A stretch of DNA of 64,000 nt from Acanthornis magna (GCA_036785705.1 JAWUZG010000176.1:1-64000), one strand, 5' to 3'. Shown: positions 1 through 13,860, counted from the stretch's first letter. Notes: generated by a model not told the origin, from the sequence alone. Translations and numbers: made by a program.

Positions 1-2654
1 AGAGGAGGTCATGAGAATTGAACCTGACCTGTACAATTGTACATTTGTAAATTGCAAGTAAAATCATGGGCTAGACTAGGCAAGATAGCAAACTTTTCAG
101 AACTTTTGAAGACAAAAATAAGCCAGGCATATTTATAGGTATGTAGGTAATGGCACTTATTTTTTTTTTTTTTTTTTAATAATTATTTTGTTCTTCTTGT
201 GCTGTGAGATCTTTACTTTTTTGCGTGTTTTGGGGGTTTTGTAGTTTTGTTTGCTGGTTTGTTTGGTTTTGATTTTTAACAAGACTGAGGATGTAACAGG
301 AAAAGAATTTTTATGTACCCATGGTTTCATGTGATTTTTTTACTACATTAAAATTGTCATAAACGAAGTTATACAAAAAGGCAAAGAACTTATTTCAGTC
401 AAGGGCAGGGATCTACAGTACTATAACTAAATAATAAGGTAGATTCATCTTCTTTTTCAGCTACATAGCAGTGTGGGAGATGATCTTGAAGGAAACATAA
501 TTTCATCTTTTGACAGAATCACAGAATTTCACTTCAGTATCTCACTTCTGTGATCTGGAATAAGCAACTGAAATTCAATTCATAAATACTAAAAAAAGTG
601 AATTAATAAATTATTCCACAGACTTAATACTGCCACTTAATAGCTTGTCCAGGAAAAAACATATATTTTTTAATCATAAGAATAAAAGGACACGATGAAA
701 AATTATACTTAGAATATACTTGAAATATATTTTAACAACAACCTCAGCCCCGGTAGCCCTTGGCTGTGTGTGCAGCATTACAGCAGCACTCAGTGCCAGC
801 ACAGCTCGCGCAATTTCCTGGGTTGTGTAAAAAGCAAGTGCCATCTATATGACACAGAATGAGTGCAGGATAGTAATTCTGAAATTTTTAATTCTAGTCT
901 TGGACACTGCTATAAAGCAAACATTGCCTTTTTTTTTTTTTTTTTTTTTTGTCATATGAGAAAACAACCTGTATATATTCTTACTTCAAAATAGTAAGAT
1001 TAATCTAAGCATCTTGATTGATTACTTGGCTATGAAACTTCTTTAAGTATGATGTAGCTTTTGCAGTTTATAATAGAAAATAACATCCTTTCTTAAACCT
1101 GGAAGGCAGAAAATGACTTGCCAGCTTGATGAACCATTCCTACGACAGTATTTGAACAGTAATAATCCCTTTCATGACTCATGCATCTTCATTTTCCTTT
1201 GAATTGATACCTTTTTCCTGAGTAAAACCACAAGTAAACATGCTTATTCAATGTTTATCAGTCTGACAGGTGGCTCAGGCAGTGGAAGATTGGTTTTCAA
1301 AGTTATCGAAATCTACGCATTTCCTTCTACCCCTTGATATACAAAACATATGGACCAAAACAAAATTCTGAAGACCAATGTATTTCATACCACACTCGGA
1401 CAAGAGTATTACTGAGACATAGTGGATTTTTTTGTTTCGAGTTTCTGAATTATAAAACTTAAGTCTTGAGTAGGGTTATCTAGCACATACTGGATTACAG
1501 AGACATTTTGAAACCCCTCAGTTTAGAAAAATAAACATTTTGTACCCTGGGTGGTATTCACACATGCATGTATGCATGTTCAGTTTATATTTTCAGTGTC
1601 TCTGGACTGAAAAAGACAACAGATTGTCTTCTTAAATTAAGATAGAAATCATATAGTATTTCTACAGATTGCATAGCCTTGTCTGTAAGACACTTTAATT
1701 TGTTCTTAGTCTTAAATCTCTCTGCATTCATGCTGATTTTAGTAGTTTCATTCATATTTATTTTTCTGCACCAGGTACTTACCTCTTCCAAACATGGGAA
1801 TATTGTACAACCAAAATTTCAGAGTCTGACCAAAAAAAGGTCAACCAGACTAAGAAAGTAAATTCTAAAAACTTATAGATGTAATTTAAGGACTTCACAA
1901 GACCTTCTTACAATTAGAGAACAATTGCAATTTACATGTGTATACACAGAAATGTTGGTTAAAAAATTAATCAATTGTAATAACGTCTGTATTTTTCTTT
2001 CTTCACATATCAGTTTCATCTTATGTGAAGAAAAATAGTAGTCAATTCAGAAAGTGATCAAAAGGAAGAAGTAAAAAGTAGAATTTAGAGGCAGGAAATA
2101 TCCATGCCAGTTACAGGATGTTTTCTCCTTTAGAATCAATTCATTTTTATACTGGAAAGAAAGTCAGAAATTACATTACTTTTGTACCAATTGTATTTGC
2201 CTTGCAATCCATCAATATTGAGAGACAAATCAGATCAAAATCAGAATTCATACTGAGTGATATGAAACTTGGAACATTACAGCATTGCTGTTACTGTAAA
2301 AATATCTAAACAATAATAAAGTCAATAATATTGCTAACAATAATAATAAATAATCTAATTATCTAAACAATAGTATACATCTGAGCTTGGAGCAGAATTC
2401 AAACTACACACAATAGTCGGAGCAACTGTTTAGGTAACACAACAATTTATTATCACATCATTGATATTAATACTTTGTTGATATATGGTTATGTGTATTA
2501 GACTTTAAGGAAACAACACAAATAAATTTAAAACCAGTGTAATTTATTTAGATGAGAAGATTTCAGGACAGAATGTGATAATCTACCGAGCAAAGCTGGA
2601 AGTCAGGTACATACTTATGAATCAGATGTGGAATCAAGAAGAAATCTATGTAAG
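1..2654. other. AT-rich non-coding DNA
   Basis: No gene or recognisable transposon is visible here. The reading frames are short, AT-driven and without splice context. The stretch holds two poly-T runs, at 160-177 and 929-950, and small TAA-type repeats around 2300-2350. The unique DNA continues up to the target duplication of the LTR that follows. Confidence 0.6.
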
Positions 2655-3671
2655 TGTGTTGGTTTTGTGTGGCCTGGATTTTGGTAGTGGGGAGGGGGGC
2701 ACAGAAGTGGCTTCTGTGAGAAGCTGCTAGAAGCTTCCACCATGTCCAATGGAACCAATCCCTGATGGCTCTGAAGATGATGGACATGCTGCTGGACAAG
2801 CCTGGGCCAATTAGAGATGTTGGTTAAGCCTCTGGGATAACATATTTAAGAAGGAAACCAAAACAAAGGGGATGCAGATTTTTTTTTTTTTAGCCAGAGA
2901 AGAAGAGGAGGTGAGAACATGTGAGTGAAACAACATGGAGACACCAAGGTCAGTGGAGAAGGAGGGGAGGAGGTGCTCCAGGTGTCAAAGCCGAGATTCC
3001 TCTGCTGGCCATGGTGAGGACCATGGTGGAGCAGCTGTGCCCCTGCAGCCCATGGGGTCCAGGGGGTGCAGAGATCCACCTCCAGCCCGTGGGGAGGTGC
3101 CCACGCCAGAGCAGGTGATGCCTGGAGGAGGCTGTGATCCAGTGCGAGGGAGAGAGGGGCCCTGCTTCCAGGCTGGAGCAGCCTGTCCTTGGAGCACTGC
3201 ACCCCAGTGATGAGGAACCCACGCCGCAGCAGTGTTGAGAGAACTGCTGCTCGTGAGATGGACCCGCGCTGGAGAGGTTCAGGGAGAGCTGTCTCCTGTG
3301 GGAGGGACCCCAAGGCACATCAGGGGAAGGACTCTCTCCCTGAGCAGCAGAAGATGTTGGTGATGAACTGACCAAACCCCCGCACCCTGTTCCCTGCGCT
3401 GTTGGTGGGAAGGAGGGAGAGGTTGGGGGTGGAAACGGTTTTTAAGGGCTTATTTTACTTCTCATTATCCTCCTCTGACTGCTAGCAATAAATTCACTTT
3501 GTAACTCTAAGTTGAGCCTGTTTTGCCCTTGGAGTGTTTTCTCTTGGTCCTTATCTTGACTCATGACCCCTTCTTTTATTTTTTTTTTCTCCTCTGCTCA
3601 GCTGTGGCAGGGGAGAGTGAGTGAGTGGCTGTCATGGGTGTCTGGCATTTGGCCAGCATCAAACCACAACA
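2655..3671 (+). mobile_element. solo LTR, avian ERVL-like family
   Basis: This is a 1017-bp GC-richer block with retroviral LTR layout. It starts TGTGTTGG and ends CCACAACA. It has a TATTTAAG box at 2843-2850 and a poly(A) signal AATAAA at 3487-3492. The R region between them is long and carries imperfect GC-rich repeats built around 'gctggagcag'-like and 'cagcccatgg'-like words. The flanking 5-mers are GTAAG (2650-2654) and GTAAC (3672-3676), a 4/5 match, and a 5-bp duplication suits class III (ERVL) integration. No primer-binding site or internal region follows, so this is a solo LTR left by recombination. The overlapping ORFs on both strands arise from the GC-rich repeats. The family call is from memory of a common bird LTR. 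Confidence 0.8.
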
Positions 3672-6600
3672 GTAACACATTCCAGGACAGTTAAAATTAT
3701 TTTAGTATGGGAGAGCGCATATTGCTTACAAAGATAATGTGATTTCTTAAAGTGAAGATCAGGTAATCTTGGTTGTAGAAATTGATGTATTTATTTGTTG
3801 AATATCCTCTTTTTTTTTACCTTAAATGAAACATTTAATGGATAACTACCAGTTTCTTAGATAAACAGTTATTATTATTTTTTCTTATTCAGATACTCAT
3901 GAGTCTGGTAGTAAAAAACTTTAGTCCAATTAGACCCTGAATAGATTTAATTTAAATTGAACAGCTACATCAATTGCAAACAAACAAACTAGCAAACAAA
4001 ATGAGCTGTAATTTGAGGGGTGTTCATTTCAAAAGTGTTTATTTTCAGAAATTTAGGATTTAATTAAACTTAATTTTAACTTCAATTAATTTAATTAAGT
4101 AGTCAAATTAATGTATGACTGTTAGCTGGACTGAAACATAGGAGAGCTCAAAACTCTGGCTGAAAAACGTAATACAATTAGGCAAATACAATATAGAAGG
4201 AAAAATTTATACGGAATGATTCAACTATCAAAATTATCATCTTGGAGAAGATGTTAAGCAAAAAGAATGTCTCCTCACACAGGAGGAGCAAAAGGATTAG
4301 TCATGAAAGACAGAAAGATAAAGTTTTGGACATTTACTTAGTGTAAAATGAACCTTAACAGTGGCAATATTTTAGTTGATCTTCAATTATTGGAAGAATG
4401 AAGAACCAGGGAACAAAAATTTTAAAAGCTTTTCTTAAACAAGGATATCCCAAGTTCCCTAATTAAATTAAATGTATATTTTGCTTCATTTTCAATAAAG
4501 AGAGTCATGATAAATACTGAGACAAAGGCAGTAAGACAGTGCTTTTAGTGAGAAATAATAAATATCTCCACAGAGCAAGCCAAGCTGCAAGATACTAGTG
4601 CATCCAAACTCAAAGGGCTAGACATAACTCTATATCATAATTCTTTATGAATCAGCAGATGAATTCACAGATTCAACAGTAAAAAATTGCAGTAAATTGT
4701 TTATGTGGAAACTAGGCAAATATGAAACTGGCTACACTATTTATTGATTCAGGAAGAGGAAAGAAAGAATCAGACACTGCAGGCTCATTATTCTCTCTTA
4801 ATAGATCTTGCAAGACTATATGAACTAAAAGATAATGTTGGCAAAGGAACAAATGGATATGACATGAGTATTAATAAAATTAGTCTGGGTATTAGATGAA
4901 AGTTTGCAGTCATCAGAGCAGTGTAGTTGAGGAATGAGCTTCCCAGTGGAATAAGGAAGTAGAAACAATATCCAGTTTTTAGACAGAGCTTGACTCCTTT
5001 ATGGATGATATTGCATACTGCGATTGTGTGTGATGAGAGAGGAATATAGTGTCACTGCACTGTAATCTTCAAATGTGCTTGTGTGTGGTGAAAAAATCCT
5101 TTTTTAATATATTATAATTCCTAACCACAATACAAAATTATCAGCAGAAACAGTGTTACTTCTTAAGTTTAGCAGGAAAACACCTGACAAAGGGAAATCT
5201 GGAAGACACATTATACTGTTATGTAATCATATGTGAATGCTGACTCCAGCAACCATAGAAAATATGATAAGGGATTGACAGCTATAGCAAAGATGCTGCT
5301 CTATGCCCTGGCTGTCTCAGTGTTATCTGGCATCTATTTTATTAGAAAATTAGATTATTTTTCCAATATCTCTGGTTCTTATCTGAATAAGATAGATGAT
5401 GCTTAAAAGCATGTTTAGAGTGAACAAAATACTCGTTGGAAGAATTGCATTGAGTTAAAGGCTACTGAAAAATATAATGCAGTCCTAATGTGAGTGGCCT
5501 TGAGTACTTAGGTAATAAAATAGTATGTTTGGCAAAAAAAGCTGTGAAAAACCATGAGTTTCATGTCATGGTTGTGGGCATCATTAGATCATTAACACTG
5601 CACACTGTTTTTTCCCTAAATGTAATATGCCATGGGAAAAAAATATAAAAGGACAAAAGCGAAAACCGGAAATACTTGGTTTTGGCTCAGTCAGGTTGGC
5701 ACATTTTTCTGGTTTTCAACCAAAATTATACCTACCTGAGTAGGAGCAATACCCAAAAAGTGTGGACTCTTCTGATTCTTTCTCATGTTCTTTCTGTCAA
5801 ACTTACTCTGAATTTTATTTTTTTAATCTTCTTTCGTTGTTCATTTCACAATCCGTGAAGCAACTGTCTTCACAGCAGATTACATGGAATGTGCTGTAAA
5901 TAAATACTGCAAATATGTACCTGAATACGGGCTTTGCACTTGGCTGTCCACCCTCTTTATTCAGTCACATGAAAGGCCATCCCTGGAAAATCACACCGCA
6001 GACTTTAACAAATCCAAACTCCACTTAATAAGGGAATTCAATACTAAAATACTGGTGACATTTTGTCAGTTATCACTGAAAATAATGAAGCTGCAGAATT
6101 TAGCACCTTTCCTTATTTCTGTCAGATTTTATTCCTTTCAGCGTCTGGTATCTTGTGCTGTTTTTTGGAATCTTGCCTCAAGGCTCCTAGATGATAAACA
6201 GCACATTTCCAGCTGCTACTTGCTAACTTCTCCACAAGAAAGATTCTTTCAAAGATAAGCATTGTGCAGTGAATACAACAAGTAGACTAGTGCCCCTCAG
6301 CATTTTTTCAAAGGCTGTAAAACTTCTCCCAAGAGCTGCATGTGGCTCTGAGGCAGGGCAGGCTGGAGGAGGCTGTAGTGCTCTGATGGTAACTGAACAC
6401 TACGTGTGGGTCAGTGACAGCACAGATGGAGCTGCCTCATCCTCTGTGAGTGCAGAAGTCGCTGTGGTCCAGCAGCAGATCCTGCAGCCGTGACCTTACA
6501 CAGGCACCAAGGTACTCACTCCCAGATGAACTGATCATGTTCTATTCAGCAAAAAAAGGGAGCACACAGAACTATCATGATGTAGTGATAGCAGTCTTAA

Positions 6601-7844
6601 TCCTCCTACTCCCAAACTGCTCATGATTTGCAAGCCAAGCAGGAAATATGCATGCCAAAGTAAATAATTCCTCTTTTACATTTAATGACATTCACACAGT
6701 TAATTGCTATCTGTTCCATTCATGTATGACTATACTGTTTTCCAAAAAGATCTGAGTCTCATTAATTCTTAGAGGCCTCTTGGATTCTCAGATTTTTACC
6801 TTTTTGTTTCTTCCAGTAATTTTTCAAATTCCTTATTTCCAGCATCACACTTAATTCTATCCTGAACTTTGCAATTAATGTTCTTTTCAGGTGTGTTTTC
6901 TCCTGGCTCTCTGACCTTTACAGTGATTCAATGAAGCTTCTTGTGTTCCAACACATTAAGGTTTTTCTTAAATTATTTTGATTATTTTTCATGTTTCAGT
7001 CCTTTATGAGAAAAGTTAATGATTGATTTGCAAAATAGCCCTTTCCCTTTGCTTAGTGTGAGAAGCAGAAATAATGCAACTTTTCTTCTTGATCGCAGTT
7101 GTAAGTAGTCTATTTTATGAGAGTTTTCATTTACTTGTACTGCAAATCTCAGTTATTAAATCACAGAAACACCTATAAGTAAATGGTGGATTTAATAAAA
7201 TTAGTACAAAACAAGTTACAGGAATGCTGGGGAAAAAACGAAAAGGAGGAATAAAATAATTTCAGCATGAAAATAAATTTTTTCTTCCTTCATACTTTCC
7301 TAAAGTGCTACTTTTCATATATGTTGTTATTCAAAGGTAAGCACTTAGAGGTCAATTTCCTTTTGGCACTAATGTGTAGGACTCCAATTGCCGTACCTTG
7401 ATAAAAGAGGAGTGGCACCTTTAAAAAAAAAAAAAAGCTGTTGACATTAATGAGAAATTAACTACGCCTTTAAAATTAACTCTTCTCAAGAAATTAATCA
7501 GACAAGATTTGATAAAACTAATTTTCTTAAGAAGAAACGTGCAGAAATGGAGAAACTTAGAAATTTCAAGTGAAAACTTACTACAAACACATAACTAAAA
7601 AGTACGTTTATATACAAGTATACTTATATATATATGTGCAAGTATACTCATGTTTATAATTATTTTTATTCAAAACTGAGGTGCTAATAGTTGTTTGATG
7701 ACTGTCTCTTTCTCTGTGCGTTCCTGATGAACTCAGAAGTGTTACATTTAAGCTGCCATCTAGTCATCCATAACAGCTGTTGAGGAAGAAGCTGCAGTGA
7801 GACGAAAATTTAGGAGAGTGAACATATGGAATTAGTGGATGGGA
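3672..7844. other. AT-rich non-coding DNA
   Basis: Mostly unique AT-rich sequence. An open frame of 124 codons at 5884-6258 shows no domain or splice support. The GC-richer patch at 6330-6490 is unassigned. A poly-A run lies at about 7422-7435 and alternating TA-rich sequence at 7594-7650. Confidence 0.5.
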
Positions 7845-8495
7845 TCCCCAGGAACCTGCCTTTAGGGATTAAGAAGCTGAACAGAGCTGGCAATTTTTTG
7901 ATGACATTATTCTTACAGCACAAGATTTTTAAATTCCCATCTTTAAGAAATTAGGGACAGAAAGCAGAAGGGCAGCACAGCTGATTGAGGACCTTCTGGT
8001 CAAACTACTGTGCAAGAAGGAAAGTAATAGGCAGTGGAACCAGAGACTTGTATCCCCTGAAGAACAGAGGGATGCTGCTCCACTGTTCAGGGATGGGATC
8101 AGGAAAGCTCTGGAGAGACCTTGTTACAGATGTTTTAAATATACAGTGGCCTGAAAAGAAAGCTGCAAAAGGACTTGTAATGACAATAAGGAGCAGAATG
8201 AGGTACAATGACTTTAAACAAAAAGATTGAATGGATATAAGGATGAAATTTTTACTAAGAAGGTGGTGAGATGCTTGAGAAGATGTGGATGCTCTGCCAC
8301 AGGCAATATTCAAAGTCAGGCTGAACAGAGTTTTCAGCAATCTGTTCTAATGAAATATATCGCACTCCATGGCGGAGGAATTGGACTGAAAGATAGTTGA
8401 ATGTCCTTCCCAACACAATCACAAATTTAATAAAAATTTAACATAGGGCTTGAAGGGTCTAGAGGAAAATCATATGACCCTATGATAAGCTTTCT
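7845..8495 (+). mobile_element. CR1 LINE, old, internally deleted
   Basis: The part from about 8110 reads like the CR1 3' region in sense orientation: 'gctctggagagacctt', then 'ggataaggatgaaatttttact'-like text, the gene-end motif and a decayed tail near 8480 (ATCATATGACCCTATGAT). The 7845-8105 part instead resembles the CR1 segment between endonuclease and reverse transcriptase, ending near 'gggatgggatcaggaaagc'. The two are joined near 8105-8110, so the whole reverse-transcriptase segment is missing. Many indels and stops indicate an old, inactive copy. The left border is approximate. Confidence 0.7.
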
Positions 8496-10040
8496 ATAGG
8501 GCTTTGGACCAAACTAAAGTGTTGGAATTTATGGTGTCCCTTTCCAGCTGTTACAGCAAATAGTGGGAAGCTTTCCCGACAAGATTAACTTAATAATATG
8601 CATTCATTGAGTTAAAATTTATATGATAGGTGATTTCTCTGTCCCTGTGGCAAATGTCTTCTCACTGTTAGACGAAATAAAATAAATAATACAATGCATT
8701 TGTTCAGATGATATTGCAATAGTGAATACAGTGCATTAGCTATTATCTGTATTTCTGAAATCCTCACAGTTCTTGCTTAATCGGCTGTAAGAAAAAAGTC
8801 TTCAAATAAATTGTCTTGACATGAAAATCCATGAAAATAAAAATATTTTTTCTAAATGAAGGCTTGTAGAGAATTTCAAATATTTGTTAATGATTGTCTT
8901 GTTTTATTTCAAATGAGTTTACCTGACATTTATGAGAACAGGTGCATAGAGGGATGTATAGACATGCATAGTGCTAAGGTGGAATAGAAGAGGCATTCAC
9001 ATCTCTGAGAGGGTAGTAAATCTCAAAAGATTTTCCTCAAGGCCTTTTGAACTTTGTATTTAAATTTCAGGAAATCCGCATTCAAACATCTGGGGAAATG
9101 ACATTTGAGTTTTCCACACTTTTCAAGTTTTTATTCTTAAAATATTTGAAGATCTTTGTCTTCTTTTTCTGTAGTGCTACTTCATAAACTGCAAGGAAAG
9201 GAGTCCTAATGTAGATAATTTGAACTTCCTTAAAAAAGAAATCCTACTGTAAGGTTATTTCTTTTACATCTTCTGTTGTGCAGTATATTCAAATAAAAGA
9301 ACTGAATCCATGTTTTAAAACATCACACAAAATTAAATACAGTATACACAAAACATTCAAATCTTCTGTCTTGGAACTGTGACATGGAACTTTCATACAC
9401 TTCTGGGAAAATGAGGGTGATCCTCTTTTCAAACATTCCCTGAAATGATGTCTTTATGAATACGGACAATAATTTAGCCTCAGTCAAAACCAGGAAGCTG
9501 GCAAATATAAAGTTTTGCCATTTTCCACGAAACATTACTGAAGTGTGTTTACGTTTGTTTAAAATTGTTTTAAAACCTTTCAAAGTACGGGTTTAGATGT
9601 GCTGGAGATGCAGTGCAAGCAATTCCCAAGATTTTTACATTTAATAAACCGTTTCCACAAGCAACCTTAATTAAGAAGTCCCCTTTCTAAAGAAAATAAA
9701 CTATATTAATTATAGAATACTTTAACTTTCTGTAATTTACACAGATCTGGTAACAACTTTTTTCATACAATTCCTGTTGACTAGCAGCTTTAACTCAGCA
9801 GGCTTAAAGGAAAGCCTTGCATATTTTGGAAATTTGAAAAGAGGATAAAAATATTTGTTCTTCCAGTTGTTGAAAACATTTAAAAAGAAACCTAAGGGAA
9901 AGGACAGTAACTAGCTGTCTTTCAACATGATTTCCAAAAGCACATTCCAATTTCTTAACACACAGAAGATGTATACGGACAGAGTGAAATTAACATTTCT
10001 CTCACTAGGGAGGATAAAACCAATATAACTGAAATTATTT
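8496..10040. other. AT-rich non-coding DNA
   Basis: Nothing recognisable is visible. The sequence is unique and AT-rich, and its short open frames have no coding features. Confidence 0.5.
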
Positions 10041-11745
10041 CATAGAATCATAGAATATGCTGAGTTGGAAGGGACACACAAAGATCATGGCCCTGCACAG
10101 GACATCCCAATAGTCACACCACGTGTCTGAGAGCATTGTCCAAACACCTCTTGCTCATTCAAACTGGTACTGCAATCACTGCCCTGGGGAGCATATTCCA
10201 GTGCCCAAAAACCCTCTGGGAATAAACCTTTTCATAAGATTCAACCTAAACATCCCCTGACTCAGCTTCAGGCCATCTCCTCAGGTCCTGTCACTGGTCA
10301 ACAGAGAGAAGAGAGCAGTGTCTGCCACTCCTCCTTCCTTCATGAGGATGTTGAAGAGCCCAATGAGGTCTTGCCTCAGTCTCCTCCAGGCTGAAAAACC
10401 TAAGTGACCTCAGGCTACTCCATGAATGGCTTCCCCTTGAGACGCTTCACCATCCTCATGGCCTCCAAACTTTGGACACTCTAACAGCTTTACATCTTAT
10501 ACAGTGGTGCCCAAAATTATCCCTAGCACTCAAGGTGAGGCCACCCCAGTGCAGAGCAGAGCAGAACAATCCCCTCCCTTGCCCAGCTGGCGATGCTGTG
10601 GCTGATGCCCCCAGGACAGGGATGGCCCTCCTGGCTGCCAGGGCACTGCTGGCTCATACTCAACTTGCCATCAACCAGAACCCCCAGGTCCCTTTCCACG
10701 GCACTTCTTCCCAGCTTCTCATTCCCCAATCAGTCTGTATATCCAGGATTGCCCCATCCCAGATGCACAATTCAATACTTGCCACTGTTGTGCTCCACAC
10801 AGTTGGTGATTGCCCAGCCCTTTTATTTATCAAGGTTTCTCTACAGGGCCTCTCTTCCTTCGATTGAGCCAACAGCTCCTCCCAGTTAAGTATCATTGCC
10901 AAACTTAGTACACCTTTGAATCCTGCATGAGTTATTTATGAAGATGTTGAAGAGCACGGGGCTGAGGATGAAGCCCTGTGGAGCCCCACTAGGGTCAGCA
11001 GCCTGATGTCACCCCATTTACTATAACCCTTTGCGCCTGGAAATTCAGCCAGCTGCTCACCCACCCCGTGATGTGCTGTCAAGCCATGTGCTCAACATTT
11101 TGCCAAGAAGAATTCTGGGAGAGACAATGTTAAATGCTTTATTGAAATCAAAAATTACAACATTTGGCTTCCCTTAATCTGCTGGGTGAATTATCTTGTT
11201 GTAAAAAGAAAACAAGTTTGGTATGTAGGACTTTCCTCTCATGAAGCCAAGCTGGCTATGACCAATGACTGGAGTGTCTTTCAGATGTTTTCCAATCCCT
11301 CCCAGAATAACTTTCTCTCTCTTCAGACACTGAAGTGAATCTGACAGGACTGTAGTTTCTGTGGTCCTCCATATAGCTGCTTTTGAAAACTGTGTCATGT
11401 TAGTCAATTTCCAGTCAAATGGGAATTTCCAGACTCCCAAAACCATTCAAAATTTATTGAGAGAGGCTCATGATGACATCACCAACTCTTTAAGTATTCT
11501 CAGATTAATCTCATCAGGGCCCATAGCTTTGTAGGGATCCAGCTGGAGCAGCAGATCCCTTCAGAAGTTCAGGATCAACTGGGAATTGATCATATTCACA
11601 GTCATGGTACTCCAGCTCAGAGCCCTGACACCTCCTTGGTCCCTCATGAGTGTTGAAGACAGAGGCAAAAAAAGCATTAAACACCTCTGCCTTGTCCCTG
11701 TCCCCATTTAAAAGCTGACTGTGCTCACCTCATGAGATGCCTTCC
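10041..11745 (-). mobile_element. CR1 LINE, 5'-truncated
   Basis: The plus strand begins with CATAGAATCATAGAAT, the reverse complement of the CR1 3' tail, so the element lies on the minus strand. It continues through the CR1 3' UTR and about 1.2 kb of ORF2. The 5' end is lost near 11745, the usual result of incomplete reverse transcription. Stops and frameshifts show that it is dead. It lies in otherwise unique AT-rich DNA. Confidence 0.9.
10523..11446 (-). pseudogene. CR1 ORF2 (reverse transcriptase) remnant
   Basis: The minus-strand translation keeps pieces of CR1 ORF2 in the right order. At 11446-11174 there is a fragment with W-K-L-T-N and SQLGFMRGKS, matching the reverse-transcriptase fingers region. 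At 10729-10523 there is a fragment with EKLG, DLGVLVDGKL and MSQQCPGSQE, typical of the ORF2 C-terminal part. The intact protein would nick DNA and copy CR1 RNA. Here the pieces sit in different frames with stops between them, so no working enzyme is made. Confidence 0.8.
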
Positions 11746-13079
11746 CATTCTGTATCTGAATATGTAATTCAGAATTGCACTCCCTAATTGTCATATTTTA
11801 TGACGAGACTTAAGATTTTTTAAAAAAATCCAGAAATAAAAGTTTAGGTTAGGAAAAAACCTCACTCTGGTAGGAAATTAAGAAGGGGGAGAGAAGAGCA
11901 AAGTTGTTGATTAAAATAGATCATGAAAAAATATCCTATGTTTTAGCATTTTAAAGTAGAAAATCCAAATTACAGCTTTTAGATTCCTCAGTTTTTGGGA
12001 AATATTAAGTGCAGTCCCAGTGTCCTCTCTCTGAAGAACTTGCACTCTTTGAAGGACTTGGGCACATATTTTGATTGCTGGGCCTCACTGGAATGAGCAT
12101 AATACCATATTTCCTGTACTAATGATGATGTACCCAGGAATCAGGAGATTTGAATTTTCGGATAGTTCTGCAGTCCTGGAGAAAAGTTATACTCTCTTTC
12201 TACAGCTTTTCATTACCAGGAAACTCTTAGGCAAATTATCTGTTCTTTTAAAATTTAATCTGAAAGGAAAATTAATGAAAAGTTAGCTATGTGATAGAAA
12301 AAGACAAGATTTGACTATGTAAAACTTTCTTCCTCTTCAGATGTCTTCAGGCTGGACAACATCCAAACTCCATTTAATTTTCTTTAATCTACTTTGCCCA
12401 CCACTGCAAATGTCACCGAAGTTTTTTCTTTTCTCCCTAATAAAGGGAGTAGAGAGTTTTGATCTGTTATCTTTGACATGGGCTCTGGTTTCAACTGGTA
12501 ACTCTGGATAATGAAAAGGACTGTTCTGTGCCTGATTTTTCTTTGCACTTTGATAAAATTCTTCCAAGCTGCTGCAAAGAAGTGTGACAATGAGTCCTCT
12601 GAAGGCATTCTTATTTTTTTATAACCATTTATGCCAAGCCAAAAATATTAAAACAAGCATAAGGAAGTATTTGTCTTTAATTTTTCCTTTTCTTTAGATA
12701 TTTATTTCTTGTAATACAATTTCTTTATAATATTCAGTGGTATATGTCCTTCTAGACAGCGTGAATTCTATGCTTCTATCACACTTCTATCACACAGAGC
12801 TTTCATCACACTTTTAAAACCTAGAAAAAAATGCCAAAGGCATAAGAGCCTTCTAATTCTACAGTCATTTGGTTTCACTTTTGTATTTAAATGTTCAGTG
12901 GAAATCTAATGGAGTGGGCTCCTGTGAAATACAAAGATAGATAAAAACATGTTAACTCTCTTCTTTGTGCTACAGGACTTGCCTAACATTTCTATCTAAC
13001 TAATCCATAAACATGCAAAAATAAAGAATAAATTATTAGGACTGAACATTTTAGCAATCCAAGTAATTCCAACAAGCAC
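11746..13079. other. AT-rich non-coding DNA
   Basis: No gene is visible. Open frames near 12071-12608 are short and lack domains or splice signals. Confidence 0.5.
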
Positions 13080-13860
13080 AGAGATTATTTTGAATGGAAG
13101 AGTTTTTATAAATAGGGGGAAAACGAGCTCGCTTTATTTTGCATAGAGGTGGCCTAGTTAATCAGCAGTGATTATGCTGGCTTGGTCTCTCAGTTATGTT
13201 TGTTAATTAAAGCACTTTCTAATGAGCATTAGCTCAATTTCCCCCACGTGGAAGGCAGGCTGGGAGATAGACTACTAAACCATGATTCCTTCTCACTTGA
13301 ATACTCGGGGATTCTTTCTCACTCGAAAAATCATAGCTGAATTAATAGAGAGAGAAAATAGCATTTTTGTCTCCACAGCCTTATCTGCAGGGCCCCCTGG
13401 CTATCAGTGTGGGGAAATATCAATGGAGTGATCGTCTTTTAGTAGGAGTAATCATCATCATCATGAAGTACTCATCAGATAGGAAGACAAAATGTAATTA
13501 AGTTGGCTTTACAATCAGGCCAATAATTACTATTCAGATGTCTCAGCTGTATGGGAAATGCAGGATTCTGAACTGTGACTTTTTTGTTTGAATATGAGGT
13601 TTTTCCTCCTTTCTTGATCTCTTTTTCCTTTGAACATTTATAAAATGTCACTCATGATGTGGCACAGCTGAATAATTGTCATAGAGTCAAATGCTTGCAG
13701 ATGGTTAATGGAAATGGAGAATTAAATGAACAGCAGTAAAGAAACTCATGCAAAATTAAAGAACCCTATTGCAAATTTAAAGGGTCATTTGGTTTCATCA
13801 AAAATCAAATAATATGAATATGTTATTCTCTGCATGAAAGACACTGTGTTAAATTGTTTT
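13080..13860. promoter_or_regulatory. possible conserved non-coding element
   Basis: Unique, balanced-composition sequence with no transposon features and many homeodomain-type cores: TTAATTAA at 13203-13210, GTAATTAAG near 13494-13502, and CCAATAATTA near 13519-13528. It also has an E-box-like CACGTG near 13245. Such text is common in developmental enhancers of gene deserts. This is pattern recognition only, because conservation cannot be tested here. Confidence 0.3.

Noticed and set aside
2846..3375. Overlapping open frames of up to 155 codons on both strands
   Set aside because: They lie in the GC-rich R repeats of the solo LTR, in several frames at once, and have no domains.
5884..6258. 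124-codon frame in the AT-rich region
   Set aside because: No domain, promoter, splice site or repeat support. The length is not exceptional for a window of this size.
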